In this document: piece after piece, positions 1 to 4,397 of the stretch
Layout: each line of letters opens with the position of its first letter
Position numbering within the stretch: position 1 is the first letter of the stretch
Assembly: GCA_020052545.1 (NCBI GenBank)
Contig: JAGVOV010000102.1
Coordinates: 1 to 5,453 of the forward strand
Reading direction: 5' to 3'
Source: an archaeon
Lineage (GTDB): Archaea; Nanobdellota; Nanobdellia; Woesearchaeales; JAGVOV01
Length of the DNA stretch: 5,453 nucleotides
Program-made: the position numbers and the translations under genes
The notes under the pieces: generated by a model
What the model saw: only the letters and a program-made list of their open reading frames with translations
Database searches by the model: none
What the model was told of the DNA's origin: nothing

Positions 1-364
1 GGGTGCATAAATAAACGTGAACAGGCATCCCCCTTAGTCTCTCTATCAAAAGGTTGTACTGCGCCTCATCAAATCTGTCAGCCAAGCCAAATATTTTCAG
101 GCTGATATGGAACCTGTTGAAGATGAAGGCAACTTTTTGGTCTCTTATTTCCTCCTCGACATAATTGAGCAGCCCGTTCATCAGCGCAATCCTGACACCA
201 AACATGTCCTTGAGCCAGAAATGTTTCCATGAGAACAAAAGTTCCTCCTCAGAGAAGCCCCTGACAAGAAAGCCTTCTTCCTCAAGCTGCTTAGTAAGCG
301 TCCTCTGCAAAGTGTCCTTTCCGCTTCCCGCTATCCCTTCGATTATGAGTATTTTCCCTTGCAT
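1..364 (-). CDS. P-loop nucleotide kinase, thymidylate-kinase-like (partial, C-terminus off the left edge)
   Basis: This gene is read from the minus strand starting at the ATG at 364-362; 121 codons are visible before the edge, with no stop. The protein opens with beta strand KILIIEG followed by the P-loop GIAGSGKDT (residues 10-18), where Lys16 would bind the phosphates of ATP. The GKDT ending differs from the usual GK[ST] but is common in nucleotide kinases. A later segment FNRFHIS (residues 82-88) sits where thymidylate kinases carry the DR-x-x-x-S strand, with Asn in place of Asp. Family members phosphorylate nucleoside monophosphates or deoxynucleosides in the cytoplasm; the substrate cannot be told from this half. 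No strong Shine-Dalgarno site is needed: a TATA-like box centred near 391 is 27 bases upstream of the ATG, which suggests leaderless transcription. The gene is divergent from the transglutaminase-like gene. The kinase fold is clear; dTMP specificity is uncertain. Confidence 0.75.
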   Translation of the reverse strand, partial: MQGKILIIEGIAGSGKDTLQRTLTKQLEEEGFLVRGFSEEELLFSWKHFWLKDMFGVRIALMNGLLNYVEEEIRDQKVAFIFNRFHISLKIFGLADRFDEAQYNLLIERLRGMPVHVYLCT

Positions 365-385
365 ACCCCTTAAATTACCCGGTAG

Positions 386-399
386 ATTTAAAAATATTT
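386..399 (-). promoter_or_regulatory. TATA-like box for the kinase gene
   Basis: The minus strand reads AAATATTTTTAAAT here, centred near 391-393. That is about 27 bases from the ATG at 364, the archaeal TATA-to-start-site distance, so the transcript would begin at or next to the start codon. It is one half of a divergent promoter region (365-436). Call is from spacing and A/T composition only. Confidence 0.45.
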
Positions 400-405
400 G
401 CAAAA

Positions 406-413
406 AATATTAA
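406..413 (+). promoter_or_regulatory. TATA-like box for the transglutaminase-like gene
   Basis: The plus strand reads AATATTAA here, centred near 410, which is 27 bases upstream of the ATG at 437. This again fits a leaderless archaeal transcript and supports 437, rather than the upstream in-frame TTG at 398, as the true start. It lies within 20 bases of the opposing TATA-like box, so the two genes may share regulation. Confidence 0.45.
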
Positions 414-436
414 AACACCCGCAAGATAGTGTATTC

Positions 437-994
437 ATGTTTGAAATTTTGCTTTGGATTGTCTTCATTTACTTTTTTCTCACTTTCTTCGTTTCCAGAT
501 TCATGGTGGCTTTCATGGGGTTCAGCAAAAGCCCTTTGCCAGAAGCAATACCTAAGGAGTTTGAGAAGAAGATAAATGACATAAGGAAAAAAAGCAAAGG
601 AAAGGAAGATTTCCTCAAAAAGAGCCTTGATTTTGTCTCGGGAAGATGCATGATAGGCACTTTCAAATGTTACACTGAGATGAACAAGCTTTTCTGGAAT
701 GATATAGAGAGTATCTATGCTGAGCGCGGCTATCTGCCATGCACCTCCCAGAACCACATGCTGAGGATGATGCTCGTCAGGAGCGGCCTTTTCAGCGACA
801 AAGATATAACGCAGCATTGCACCTTCGTAGATTTCAACGTGCACCAGTACTTGAAAGTGAAGGTTGGGAAGAATATTATCAAAGCAGATCCTTGGTTCTA
901 CAGGGAAATGGGCTACAACAAATACGGTTCTGGATTGAATCTGGGAAGAGGCATCATGCACGCGTGGCAGGCATTGACCGGAAAGAAAAGATAA
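437..994 (+). CDS. Membrane-anchored transglutaminase-like protein
   Basis: This encodes a 185-aa protein beginning at the ATG at 437; an in-frame TTG at 398 is rejected because the TATA-like box at 406-413 lies inside that extension. Residues 3-28 form one very hydrophobic helix (FEILLWIVFIYFFLTFFV...). A lysine-rich stretch follows it (residues 40-62), so by the positive-inside rule the globular part would face the cytoplasm. The C-terminal half has a transglutaminase/papain-like layout: Cys102 in YLPCTSQNHMLR at the start of a helix, His136 in FNVHQYLKV on a strand, and Asp151 in ADPWF. These could be a Cys-His-Asp catalytic triad. Family members act as cysteine peptidases, amidases or crosslinkers, and the domain is common in archaea with unknown substrates. 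Cys71, Cys78 and Cys128 are further cysteines. The next gene starts 32 bases downstream with its own promoter-like box. The fold call is by motif recognition; activity is inferred. Confidence 0.65.
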   Translation: MFEILLWIVFIYFFLTFFVSRFMVAFMGFSKSPLPEAIPKEFEKKINDIRKKSKGKEDFLKKSLDFVSGRCMIGTFKCYTEMNKLFWNDIESIYAERGYLPCTSQNHMLRMMLVRSGLFSDKDITQHCTFVDFNVHQYLKVKVGKNIIKADPWFYREMGYNKYGSGLNLGRGIMHAWQALTGKKR

Positions 995-996
995 AG

Positions 997-1004
997 TTAT
1001 TAAA
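997..1004 (+). promoter_or_regulatory. TATA-like box for the 163-aa gene
   Basis: TTATTAAA just after the transglutaminase-like stop codon (992-994) is centred near 1000, 26-27 bases before the ATG at 1027. This supports a leaderless start at 1027. No Shine-Dalgarno site is seen before that ATG. Confidence 0.4.
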
Positions 1005-1026
1005 CTTCTGGGACAAACGAACCGTA

Positions 1027-1518
1027 ATGGAAGACTCGTTGAGGCTATGGGCGGCTGAGGCTGCAAGGAGAAAGCTTGCTTATGTAGATATGCTCGTGGC
1101 AAATTCGCCTTTTGCTGTGGCTAGGAAAAAAGGGATTAGCATCTCAGAGGTCATAGCAAACTCTCAGGGTGTAATTGAGCTGGCAGAATTCTCAAAAGGC
1201 TATAGATTCATGCTTGAGGCTGAGCTCAGCATAGCTAATGGGCACCTTGATGACGCATTTAGGCATCTTGAGGAAGCGTCCTTGAGGATTCCGGAAGAGC
1301 CGCAGCTTTATCTTACATATGGAAAAATCTTTTATTTCATGGCAGAGGTGAGCAAAGAGTCTGGAGCTCCTTATGCAGGCTATCTTCTTAATGCGCTTGA
1401 TGACTTTCAGCTCGCCAAAGGCATAGGAGCCAAGGGAGTGGATAAGAAGATACTTGATATTGTAAGAGAGCTTAGGGAGCTTAAAGTGAGTGAGGAATTG
1501 ATACAATGGCAACAATAA
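1027..1518 (+). CDS. Helical TPR-like protein, function unknown
   Basis: This 163-aa protein is predicted to be all helical and soluble, with no signal peptide. Residues 62-105 look like a tetratricopeptide-type helical pair: EAELSIANGHLDDAFRHLEEA, then a Pro-Glu-rich turn, then QLYLTYGKIFYFMAE. Residues 117-152 could form another pair (YLLNALDDFQLAKG, KKILDIVRELREL). The residue pattern G-x-x-x-x-A-x-x-x-L-E-x-A matches TPR spacing loosely; too few repeats are present for a firm family call. TPR-like helices usually bind partner proteins. The frame stays open upstream to 739, but that part overlaps the transglutaminase-like gene in another frame. The ATG at 1027 is chosen because it is the first Met after that gene's stop and has a correctly spaced TATA-like box. 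No catalytic motif is visible. A working link to the upstream membrane protein is possible from adjacency only. Confidence 0.6.
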   Translation: MEDSLRLWAAEAARRKLAYVDMLVANSPFAVARKKGISISEVIANSQGVIELAEFSKGYRFMLEAELSIANGHLDDAFRHLEEASLRIPEEPQLYLTYGKIFYFMAEVSKESGAPYAGYLLNALDDFQLAKGIGAKGVDKKILDIVRELRELKVSEELIQWQQ

Positions 1519-1543
1519 CGCAAACTTATACGATGAGTTTGCG
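1519..1543 (+). promoter_or_regulatory. Palindrome enclosing a TATA-like box upstream of tpiA
   Basis: CGCAAACT (1519-1526) and AGTTTGCG (1536-1543) are perfect 8-bp inverted repeats with a 9-base centre TATACGATG. The left arm begins directly after the stop codon of the TPR-like gene. The centre, with the preceding T, gives a TATA-like CTTATA. This would place transcription start near 1554, leaving a leader of about 27 bases that contains the tpiA Shine-Dalgarno site. It may be an operator for a dimeric repressor blocking the basal factors, or an RNA hairpin ending the upstream message. There is no T-run after it, so a bacterial-type terminator is less likely. Confidence 0.4.
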
Positions 1544-1568
1544 GGATAGTGAACTGCTGCCGGAATAT

Positions 1569-1574
1569 GGAGGT
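1569..1574 (+). promoter_or_regulatory. Ribosome binding site of tpiA
   Basis: GGAGGT ends six bases before the ATG at 1581, a full match to the 16S anti-Shine-Dalgarno. It fixes this start and shows that tpiA, unlike its leaderless neighbours, has a leader. Confidence 0.7.
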
Positions 1575-1580
1575 TAAATT

Positions 1581-2240
1581 ATGACGCAGTCCACTATAAT
1601 CATCAATTTCAAGACATATGCAGAGAGCACCGGAGAGAATGCGGTCAAGCTGGCAAAGATATGCGATGATGTGGCAAAAGAGACTGGCGCTGACATAAGG
1701 GTCGCTGTCCAGGCCGTCGATGTCTTTAGGATAGCGAAAGAAGTCTCAATTCCAGTCTATGGCCAGCACTGCGATGATATAACTGCCGGCGCCCACACAG
1801 GCTTCATATTGCCCGAAGCATTGAAGGAAGCTGGAGCCAAAGGCTCTTTAGTCAATCATTCTGAGCACAAGATTCCGCATGACAAGGTCGAGGCTGTCGT
1901 GAAAAGATTGAAGGAATTAGGCCTTGCGACATGCATCTGCGCCGTAGACGATGATGAAGCGAGCAAAGTTGATGTCTTCAATCCAGATTTTGTCGCTGTC
2001 GAGCCGCCCGAGCTTATTGGTGGCAACATCTCTGTCAGCACTGCAAGGCCTGAGTTGATAAAGCACAGCGTCGATTCTGTCAAAAACAGCAAGCTTCTTG
2101 TCGGTGCTGGAGTCAAGAACGCGAATGATGTCAGGATAGGCCTGCAGCTTGGCGCGCATGGCGTCCTTCTGGCCTCTGGCATAACAAAAGCGAAAGACCC
2201 AAGAGCCGTGCTGCTTGACCTCGTGTCAGGAACTAAATAG
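1581..2240 (+). CDS. tpiA: Triosephosphate isomerase, archaeal type
   Basis: This interconverts dihydroxyacetone phosphate and glyceraldehyde 3-phosphate in glycolysis and gluconeogenesis, in the cytoplasm. The 219-aa length matches archaeal TIM (about 220-230 aa) rather than the roughly 250 aa of bacteria and eukaryotes. Active-site residues are visible in order: Asn9 and Lys11 in INFKTY, the electrophile His93 in LVNHSEHK, and the catalytic base Glu141 in VAVEPPELIGG, whose following residues (142-149) are the mobile loop 6. The phosphate-binding segments are ISVS (150-153), VGAGVKN (174-180) and GVLLASG (194-200). The (beta/alpha)8 strand pattern is complete, with no truncation. The start has an ideal ribosome site. 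The last 15 bases overlap the convergent racemase gene. Expression may be controlled by the palindrome at 1519-1543. The identification is secure. Confidence 0.95.
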   Translation: MTQSTIIINFKTYAESTGENAVKLAKICDDVAKETGADIRVAVQAVDVFRIAKEVSIPVYGQHCDDITAGAHTGFILPEALKEAGAKGSLVNHSEHKIPHDKVEAVVKRLKELGLATCICAVDDDEASKVDVFNPDFVAVEPPELIGGNISVSTARPELIKHSVDSVKNSKLLVGAGVKNANDVRIGLQLGAHGVLLASGITKAKDPRAVLLDLVSGTK

Positions 2241-2888
2241 TTCCTCCATCACTGCATCGGCAAGGATATCCATCGTATCTATCCTGTTCTTTCTGCCGCC
2301 GAGCATCACTCCAAGCTCTGTGCAGCCGAGTATTGTGACCTGGGCTCCGAGATTTTCATATCTCTCGCATATCTTTTCAACCGCCTCTTTCTCCACAATG
2401 CCCGTAGAGTTCATACTGTAAATGGCCGCTGCCAGCACATTGAGCTCTTCTTTGCTCGGCCTCATGGTCTCTATACCTTTGAATTCATAGAGGCCTTTCT
2501 CTATCGTGGATATTGTCCCCAGCACAAGGATTTTCCTGAATCCGTGATTGAGGCTGTATTTTCTCACTTCCTCTCTCAGGTCAAGGATCCTTGCGCTGAT
2601 ATGGCTCTGCAGCTGTCTATGGAATAGGTGGATAGTGTTGCACGCCATCACTATGAAGTTGACATCCATGGCATCAAGCTGCTTTAATCCCGTTATGTAA
2701 TGCTGCAGGTCTTCATCGCTCACCTCTTCTTTTATCAGCTCCGGCGCGTTGATGCTGTTTATCATTATATTTGGGAAATCAACATTGCTCCTTACCCTTC
2801 CGCTACGCTGCAGATTCCTTATCAGCTTGCCATAGAACTCTGCTGTCGCTTCAGGCCCTATGCCTCCTAGTATTCCTATCTTAACCAT
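2226..2888 (-). CDS. Aspartate/glutamate racemase family protein
   Basis: This 220-aa protein has the full layout of the cofactor-independent Asp/Glu racemase superfamily. The N-terminal strand and loop is KIGILGGIGPEATAEFY (residues 3-19), typical of aspartate racemases. The first catalytic cysteine is Cys83 in VMACNTIH and the second is Cys189 in ILGCTELG. The two cysteines act as acid/base on opposite faces of the alpha-carbon, so the enzyme should be active in racemisation; L-/D-aspartate is the likeliest substrate. Relatives also act on other amino acids or cyclic derivatives, so substrate is open. It is the last gene of the minus-strand cluster; its ATG lies inside the end of the synthetase-like gene (8-base overlap, 2881-2888), with AGGAGGTG at 2903-2896 as ribosome site. 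The 3' end overlaps tpiA by 15 bases in opposite orientation. No terminator is seen. Confidence 0.88.
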   Translation of the reverse strand: MVKIGILGGIGPEATAEFYGKLIRNLQRSGRVRSNVDFPNIMINSINAPELIKEEVSDEDLQHYITGLKQLDAMDVNFIVMACNTIHLFHRQLQSHISARILDLREEVRKYSLNHGFRKILVLGTISTIEKGLYEFKGIETMRPSKEELNVLAAAIYSMNSTGIVEKEAVEKICERYENLGAQVTILGCTELGVMLGGRKNRIDTMDILADAVMEELFSS

Positions 2889-3747
2889 ATCCTGCCACCT
2901 CCTTGAACGGCCTTATCAGATTCTCCATCATCATCTGCCTTGCAGCTTTCCTGAGCCTTTTTCCATAAAGCATCGATGCGTCCTCGATATCATTCCCAAG
3001 GACAGCTGCAGCGGCTGAAGCCAGCCTGATAAAATATGAAGAAGCCTTATCCGGGCCCATCAATATCTTCATGGAAGCCATATGCACCGTGTCATCAAGA
3101 TACAGCCTCTGCCCGCTTCCTCTGTTTTCCGAGACATAATGGATCACTTTCTCCGGAATCTTTGTGCCTACGGCAAAAGCGTCTATGAGATAGGAGAAAT
3201 CTATGCCTATCCCGATCTTTTTCATGACAGAGTCATAGATCTTCTCTTTGGTGGGCCCGATCTTTATCTGTATGCCATTCTTTGCCATGAAAGCTGTGCA
3301 GGCAAGCTCATTCAACGGATAAGAGATGCCGCTCACTGCCCTGTATCTCAACGGCACCGTGCCAAGAAGCTCCTGCCCCAGATGGTTTTCCATGACAGCT
3401 GCTGCCGTCTCTTCAAATATGGCTTTGTATTCGACAGTGTGCATGAATTCTGAGCAGAGCATTATCTCGGGGCTGAAGCCGAAGACGTCTGACAATGCCG
3501 CTATCGCCTCTCTTGTCTTTCCGAGGCCTGCCCTGATCTCATCTTCGCACAGGTTGTTCATCCTGTAAAATTCATCTATAAGCAGCAGAGTGTAGCTGTC
3601 TGCCCCTAAACTTGCGAGCATTATTGTCGCCAGATCGACAGGCACGATGCTGGCAAAGCCCATGCCAAAGAAACATCTCTTCTTGCTTATCTCAGAATCT
3701 ACAAGGCCACCAAAGGCCCTGGGCTGCAGAAATCGTCGCTTCTTCAA
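2881..3747 (-). CDS. TyrRS-like class I synthetase-fold protein lacking HIGH and KMSKS; divergent paralogue
   Basis: This 288-aa reading begins with TTG at 3747; the start is doubtful (see 3692-3766). Residues 25-180 follow the order of a TyrRS/TrpRS catalytic domain. CFFGMG (25-30) is the first strand, and LLLIDEFYRMNN (54-65) matches the TyrRS LLADLHAYLN strand. EDEIR (68-72) and LCSEF (97-101) match DEIR and GSEF. SYPLNELACTAF (142-153), then IKIGPTKEKIYD (161-172), matches YPxxQ...GxxQRKxH. RLYLDDT (214-220) matches the strand after KMSKS. The HIGH histidines are absent (VPVDLA, 35-40) and the KMSKS loop is replaced by NRGSGQ (208-213), so ordinary tRNA charging is unlikely. Tyr143 and Glu147 form Y-x-x-x-E, as in cyclodipeptide synthases where TyrRS has Gln; the synthase nucleophile serine and its later Tyr-His/Pro pair are not evident. 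There is no anticodon domain. The alignment was made by eye, so confidence in the family is moderate; the function is unknown. Confidence 0.6.
   Translation of the reverse strand: MKKRRFLQPRAFGGLVDSEISKKRCFFGMGFASIVPVDLATIMLASLGADSYTLLLIDEFYRMNNLCEDEIRAGLGKTREAIAALSDVFGFSPEIMLCSEFMHTVEYKAIFEETAAAVMENHLGQELLGTVPLRYRAVSGISYPLNELACTAFMAKNGIQIKIGPTKEKIYDSVMKKIGIGIDFSYLIDAFAVGTKIPEKVIHYVSENRGSGQRLYLDDTVHMASMKILMGPDKASSYFIRLASAAAAVLGNDIEDASMLYGKRLRKAARQMMMENLIRPFKEVAGYG
2896..2903 (-). promoter_or_regulatory. Ribosome binding site of the racemase gene
   Basis: The minus strand reads AGGAGGTG, ending seven bases before the racemase ATG at 2888. It lies wholly inside the coding end of the synthetase-like gene, which supports translation of the two genes from one message. 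Confidence 0.65.
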
Positions 3748-3766
3748 ATCTTCTCATGTCTTCCAT
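3692..3766 (-). other. Probable true start of the synthetase-like gene, one base out of frame
   Basis: An ATG at 3766 has an ideal ribosome site, GGGTGA at 3776-3771, four bases upstream. It reads 24 codons (MEDMRRFEEATISAAQ then GLWWPCRF) to a TGA at 3694-3692. The body of the synthetase-like gene is in another frame, open upstream only to a TGA at 3756-3754. Removing one C at 3715-3716 would join them as ...SAAQGFGGLVDSE..., giving about 294 aa. The ATG frame uses common codons, while the TTG frame here uses CGA CGA, rare in this window. A sequencing or assembly indel, a real frameshift mutation, or +1 frameshifting (the shift could also occur at TTC TGA) are all possible. Confidence 0.45.
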
Positions 3767-3770
3767 TTTC

Positions 3771-3866
3771 TCACCCTATTACCGCTGCTATTACCACTAT
3801 TACGCCTGCCACCAATGCTATCATAAGTGGCAGGGCTATGGATGTAAAAAAAATGCTGTCTCTCAT
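3771..3866 (-). CDS. 31-residue single-pass membrane peptide
   Basis: This short gene encodes a 31-aa peptide that starts MRDSIFFTSIALPLM and continues into an Ala/Val/Ile-rich stretch ending AAVIG. Residues 5-30 form one uninterrupted hydrophobic segment, long enough to cross a membrane; only Arg2 and Asp3 are charged, so the N-terminus probably stays inside. GGAGGT at 3877-3872 ends five bases before the ATG and lies in the last codons of the 109-aa gene, whose stop is one base upstream of this ATG. The TGA stop is part of the GGGTGA ribosome site of the next gene. This double coupling, plus the clean hydrophobic composition, is why I consider it real despite its size. I recognise no family. 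It could be a small subunit or anchor for a neighbouring protein, or a membrane-active peptide; neither is shown by the sequence. Confidence 0.6.
   Translation of the reverse strand: MRDSIFFTSIALPLMIALVAGVIVVIAAVIG
3846..3853 (-). terminator. T8 run inside the 31-aa gene, possible archaeal T-tract attenuator
   Basis: The minus strand has eight consecutive T just inside the membrane-peptide gene (ATT TTT TTT), 15 bases past the stop codon of the 109-aa gene. Archaeal RNA polymerase can terminate at T-runs without a hairpin, so some transcripts may end here and lower expression of the downstream genes. It may equally be just Ile-Phe-Phe codons. The run is also a spot where an indel error would be easy. 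Confidence 0.2.
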
Positions 3867-3867
3867 G

Positions 3868-4197
3868 CTATACCTCCATCCTCGCAAAATATGGCGCCCT
3901 CTCCCTTCTTTCCTCCAGTTCGGGCGCAGCTGCTGCCAATCTCTCTATGACTTCATGATTGTATTTCTGTACCATGGACCAGTCGAAAGCTATTGTTATC
4001 TGGTCCGTTATATAGATGCTTGACAATGCCTTCTGCATCTCAATGAGATTATCTTTCCTCACGAAACGCTGCACCGCAAGCATCGAGAGATATTCCTGCG
4101 CGCTGCCGCTGAAATGCTTCAGCAGCTTTCTCGCTATCTCTCTTCCTTCAGGCGTCAGTGGATTCATCATAGCTTCCGCTATATTGCCTTCTAACAT
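3868..4197 (-). CDS. 109-aa helical protein, function unknown
   Basis: This is the first gene of the minus-strand cluster. The start chosen is the ATG at 4197 because GGAGGAG (4207-4201) lies three bases upstream; the in-frame ATG at 4209 would add four residues and would place that ribosome site inside the coding region. The protein is predicted to be soluble and mainly helical: residues 17-42 (EGREIARKLLKHFSGSAQEYLSMLAV), 43-61 and 72-104, the last ending in a charged EERRER segment. There is no signal peptide, no metal-binding cysteine (the protein has no Cys) and no recognised motif. Its last codons carry the ribosome site of the 31-aa membrane peptide, so the two are probably co-translated. 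It could be a small regulatory or adaptor subunit of the cluster; that is a guess from position. I do not recognise a family. Confidence 0.65.
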   Translation of the reverse strand: MLEGNIAEAMMNPLTPEGREIARKLLKHFSGSAQEYLSMLAVQRFVRKDNLIEMQKALSSIYITDQITIAFDWSMVQKYNHEVIERLAAAAPELEERRERAPYFARMEV

Positions 4198-4200
4198 AAA

Positions 4201-4207
4201 CTCCTCC
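4201..4207 (-). promoter_or_regulatory. Ribosome binding site deciding the start of the 109-aa gene
   Basis: The minus strand reads GGAGGAG here, ending three bases before the ATG at 4197. It begins within the codons that would follow the alternative ATG at 4209, which argues against that upstream start. Confidence 0.5.
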
Positions 4208-4209
4208 AT

Positions 4210-4362
4210 GGCTCAAGCTAATCTTTTTGGCGTGACAGAATTTTTGTAGCAATGTCAGGTTGGCCCGAGACTTTGCCAAGAATCTGTCACAGTTTCAATA
4301 CCAAAAGAAATAGCTAAAGCTAGCAACATTGCCGACGGAAATTGTCGAGTTGCTGTGTTTCA
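4210..4362 (-). other. Candidate structured leader RNA upstream of the four-gene cluster
   Basis: This gap has no convincing protein gene but has several inverted repeats. AGCAAC/GTTGCT (4322-4327 with 4349-4354) encloses CGAC/GTCG (4333-4336 with 4344-4347), giving a bulged hairpin with a 7-base loop. TAGCT-AA-AGCTA at 4311-4322 is a short palindrome. GTGACAGA/TCTGTCAC (4232-4239 with 4283-4290) is a perfect 8-bp stem that encloses TTGGC/GCCAA (4260-4264 with 4275-4279). A strong TATA box at 4386-4397 would start transcription near 4363, making the whole stretch a 5' leader of about 150 bases or a separate small RNA. I do not recognise a known riboswitch, C/D or H/ACA RNA. A weaker TATA-like TACAAAAAT near 4241-4249 could instead give a short leader. 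Confidence 0.35.
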
Positions 4363-4363
4363 T
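4295..4363 (-). CDS. Possible leaderless 22-aa peptide
   Basis: An ATG at 4363 lies exactly 27 bases from the centre of the TATA box at 4386-4397, the same spacing as the leaderless genes in this window. It opens a 22-codon frame (MKHSNSTISVGNV..., ending in aromatic residues SYFFWY) with a TGA at 4297-4295. No family is recognised, and the frame overlaps the hairpin at 4322-4354, so the ATG may be coincidental. It could be a leader peptide for the cluster. Confidence 0.2.
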   Translation of the reverse strand: MKHSNSTISVGNVASFSYFFWY

Positions 4364-4385
4364 ATTCAGAAGGTTGAAGCAGTAG

Positions 4386-4397
4386 TATAAATATTTT
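4386..4397 (-). promoter_or_regulatory. Strong TATA box upstream of the cluster
   Basis: The minus strand reads AAAATATTTATA, close to the archaeal TATA consensus, ten bases beyond the stop codon of the PfkB gene. It predicts a start site near 4363 and therefore a long leader before the 109-aa gene. Confidence 0.5.

Noticed and set aside
398..436. TTG start at 398 for the transglutaminase-like gene
   Set aside because: The extension would contain the TATA-like box and codes for an unremarkable 13 residues; the ATG at 437 starts right at the membrane helix.
739..1026. N-terminal extension of the TPR-like gene back to an ATG at 739
   Set aside because: It overlaps the transglutaminase-like catalytic domain in another frame. 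The ATG at 1027 has a correctly spaced TATA-like box and follows that gene's stop.
410..1102. A 230-codon open frame on the minus strand opposite the transglutaminase-like gene
   Set aside because: It is antisense to a gene with recognisable motifs, a membrane helix and a well-placed promoter, and its own translation shows no motif; it is a shadow frame.
1519..1543. Rho-independent terminator of the TPR-like gene
   Set aside because: A hairpin is possible, but it is followed by GGGATAGTG, not a T-run, and archaeal termination does not usually need hairpins.
3082..3453. 123-codon plus-strand open frame (and others at 3326-3568, 3612-3950, 4642-5013)
   Set aside because: They lie antisense to genes with clear family features and show no motifs or ribosome sites.
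2881..3747. Calling the synthetase-fold gene a functional tyrosyl-tRNA synthetase
   Set aside because: HIGH and KMSKS are both missing and there is no anticodon-binding domain.
2881..3747. Calling the same gene a true cyclodipeptide synthase
   Set aside because: Only the Y-x-x-x-E pair fits; the nucleophilic serine after the first strand (here GMG) and the later Tyr-His/Tyr-Pro pair are not seen.
4322..4354. H/ACA or C/D guide RNA in the intergenic hairpin
   Set aside because: No ACA follows the stem on either strand at the expected distance and no C or D box was found.
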